Shown here piece by piece: positions 63,113 through 64,000 of a stretch of 64,000 nucleotides of DNA. The notes beneath the pieces are model-generated. The model had not been told where the DNA came from. It was given only the letters and a program-made list of their open reading frames with translations, and did no database searches. Each line of letters opens with the position of its first letter. Position 1 is the stretch's first letter. Source of the stretch: Aliiroseovarius sp. PrR006 (GTDB taxonomy: Bacteria; Pseudomonadota; Alphaproteobacteria; Rhodobacterales; Rhodobacteraceae); assembly GCF_010500215.1 (NCBI RefSeq), contig NZ_JAAGOY010000007.1, positions 310,001 through 374,000 on the forward strand, given 5' to 3'. Both the position numbers and the translations under genes were made by a program.

Positions 63113-64000
63113 TTATTTGGCGCGCGTAAATCGGTTGGTCCGGTAGGGGCGGCAATCGATGTTGGGCGACGTGTCTGTCAGCATCTCGGCGAGCAACTCA
63201 CCGGTTTTCGGAGCCATCATCAGACCGTAGTGAGAATGGCCAAACCCTGCGAAAAGCCCGGGCAGTGCATCGAATTCTCCGATCATTGGCAAGCTGTCTG
63301 GAAAAGACGGGCGTCGGCCCATCCAGAACCTTGTTTCTATGGTGTTGAGATCCGGAAACGCCGCTTTGGCCTGCGCCATCATGCGGCTTTTTTTGCTGGG
63401 ATCTTCACGAGCATCAATCGCGGCAAACTCGGCCTGACCAGCCACGCGTAGCCCGTCTTCCATTGAACTGGCGACGAATTTCGCATCCACATCCATCACC
63501 GAGTTCTGCAACTCAACTCCAGCGGCTGGAAACTCGACATGATAACCGCGCTCAACCGCCAAAGGCACCGAGATCCCCAGCGGATTCACCAGTTCCGCCG
63601 ACCACGCCCCCATGGCGAGGATCACTTTGTTACAACGATAACTCGCGTTCGAACACAGGACCTCCCAGCCTTCGGTCACCCGGCGCAGCGACTGGATATC
63701 GTCCCGAAGGATCTCGACCCCCAGCGTTTTGGCCTTCTCGGCCAGAACCGTCATGATCTTGCCTGGCGACAAGGCTCGTGCCTGACCATGGACCAGAACC
63801 GCAGCCTTAAACTCACGTGACAGGGCCGGTTCGATCCGGCTCAACTCATCCGCACCGACCAGTTCCAGATCGGCGCCCTTTTCGGCACGAATGCGGTAAT
63901 CGAGCCCCTGAAGGGCGTCGGGATTTTCGCTGCGAAAGGCATGTACATAGGCGCTGTCCTGCACCAGATGCTCTTGCCCTGTGCCCTGCAGATGACGCCG
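63113..64000 (-). CDS. FAD-dependent D-amino-acid dehydrogenase-like oxidoreductase (partial)
   Basis: The last 295 residues are in the window; the start lies beyond the right edge. The DAO fold is clear: a substrate-domain run (VLRDDIQSLRR-like EILRDDIQSLRRVTEGW), YRCNKVILAMGAWSAELVNPLG, RGYHVEFPAAGVE, and the C-terminal FAGFGHSHYGLMMAPKTGELLAEMLT flavin-binding segment. It resembles DadA. With the racemase-family gene behind it, the pair may turn an L-amino acid into the D form and oxidise it to the keto acid (inference). Confidence 0.88.
   Translation of the reverse strand, partial: RRHLQGTGQEHLVQDSAYVHAFRSENPDALQGLDYRIRAEKGADLELVGADELSRIEPALSREFKAAVLVHGQARALSPGKIMTVLAEKAKTLGVEILRDDIQSLRRVTEGWEVLCSNASYRCNKVILAMGAWSAELVNPLGISVPLAVERGYHVEFPAAGVELQNSVMDVDAKFVASSMEDGLRVAGQAEFAAIDAREDPSKKSRMMAQAKAAFPDLNTIETRFWMGRRPSFPDSLPMIGEFDALPGLFAGFGHSHYGLMMAPKTGELLAEMLTDTSPNIDCRPYRTNRFTRAK

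Overview
The window is a GC-rich, gene-dense bacterial chromosome segment. It looks like an alphaproteobacterium of the Rhodobacteraceae (Roseobacter group): three TRAP transport systems (one TAXI type, two DctP type), a tripartite tricarboxylate transporter with its own two-component system, a BKACE enzyme, a GlxA-type AraC regulator and a stand-alone Hint_2 protein sit close together, which is typical of that group. The assignment is inferred from gene content, not from a marker gene. About 49 protein genes are supported, one of them a pseudogene; no rRNA, tRNA or CRISPR array was seen.

Layout. (1) 1-5926, minus: acetate module acsA-adk-DUF4212-sodium:solute symporter-DUF294/CBS protein, the last cut by the window edge. 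(2) 6331-9307: a nitroreductase facing a thiolase-like/short AMP-ligase pair. (3) 9438-17649: operon rpiR-TAXI binding protein-fused TRAP permease-usp, divergent from a class III aminotransferase-BKACE pair, followed by a GlxA-type regulator. (4) 17723-26718: lpdA-lipA-glycine/alanine symporter-gcvT-gcvH-gcvP, a complete glycine import, cleavage and lipoylation unit, divergent from an XRE-cupin regulator. (5) 26942-33569: a Hint-domain protein, an RND efflux pair and a membrane protein of unknown role. (6) 33669-40926: tctCBA plus an AbrB-family membrane protein, divergent from a response regulator-kinase-binding protein trio. (7) 41182-45739: outer-membrane beta-barrel, ECF sigma factor, anti-sigma factor and subtilase in one operon. 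(8) 46033-53251: lactate module (DctP-type TRAP transporter, L-lactate and quinone D-lactate dehydrogenases) with a divergent FadR-type regulator. (9) 53263-55557: GST, cupin and LysR genes, followed by a ureG remnant. (10) 55973-62275: DctB/DctD-like two-component pair and a TRAP operon; then an Asp/Glu racemase-family gene and a D-amino-acid dehydrogenase-like gene that runs off the right edge.

The common theme is uptake and oxidation of small carboxylates and amino acids, each transporter being placed with its enzymes and its regulator. The four binding-protein-first transport operons each carry a hairpin just after the binding-protein gene, which would let that protein be made in excess.

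The most promising undescribed system is the 41182-45739 operon. Its anti-sigma factor carries a C-terminal domain that resembles a subtilase propeptide, and its subtilase and beta-barrel protein appear to share a related N-terminal beta domain. This suggests a cell-surface protease circuit in which the protease or its substrate controls release of the sigma factor. Other points of note are a DctD-like AAA+ regulator without the GAFTGA loop, a thiolase homologue without its second catalytic cysteine, and several paired operators in divergent promoters.
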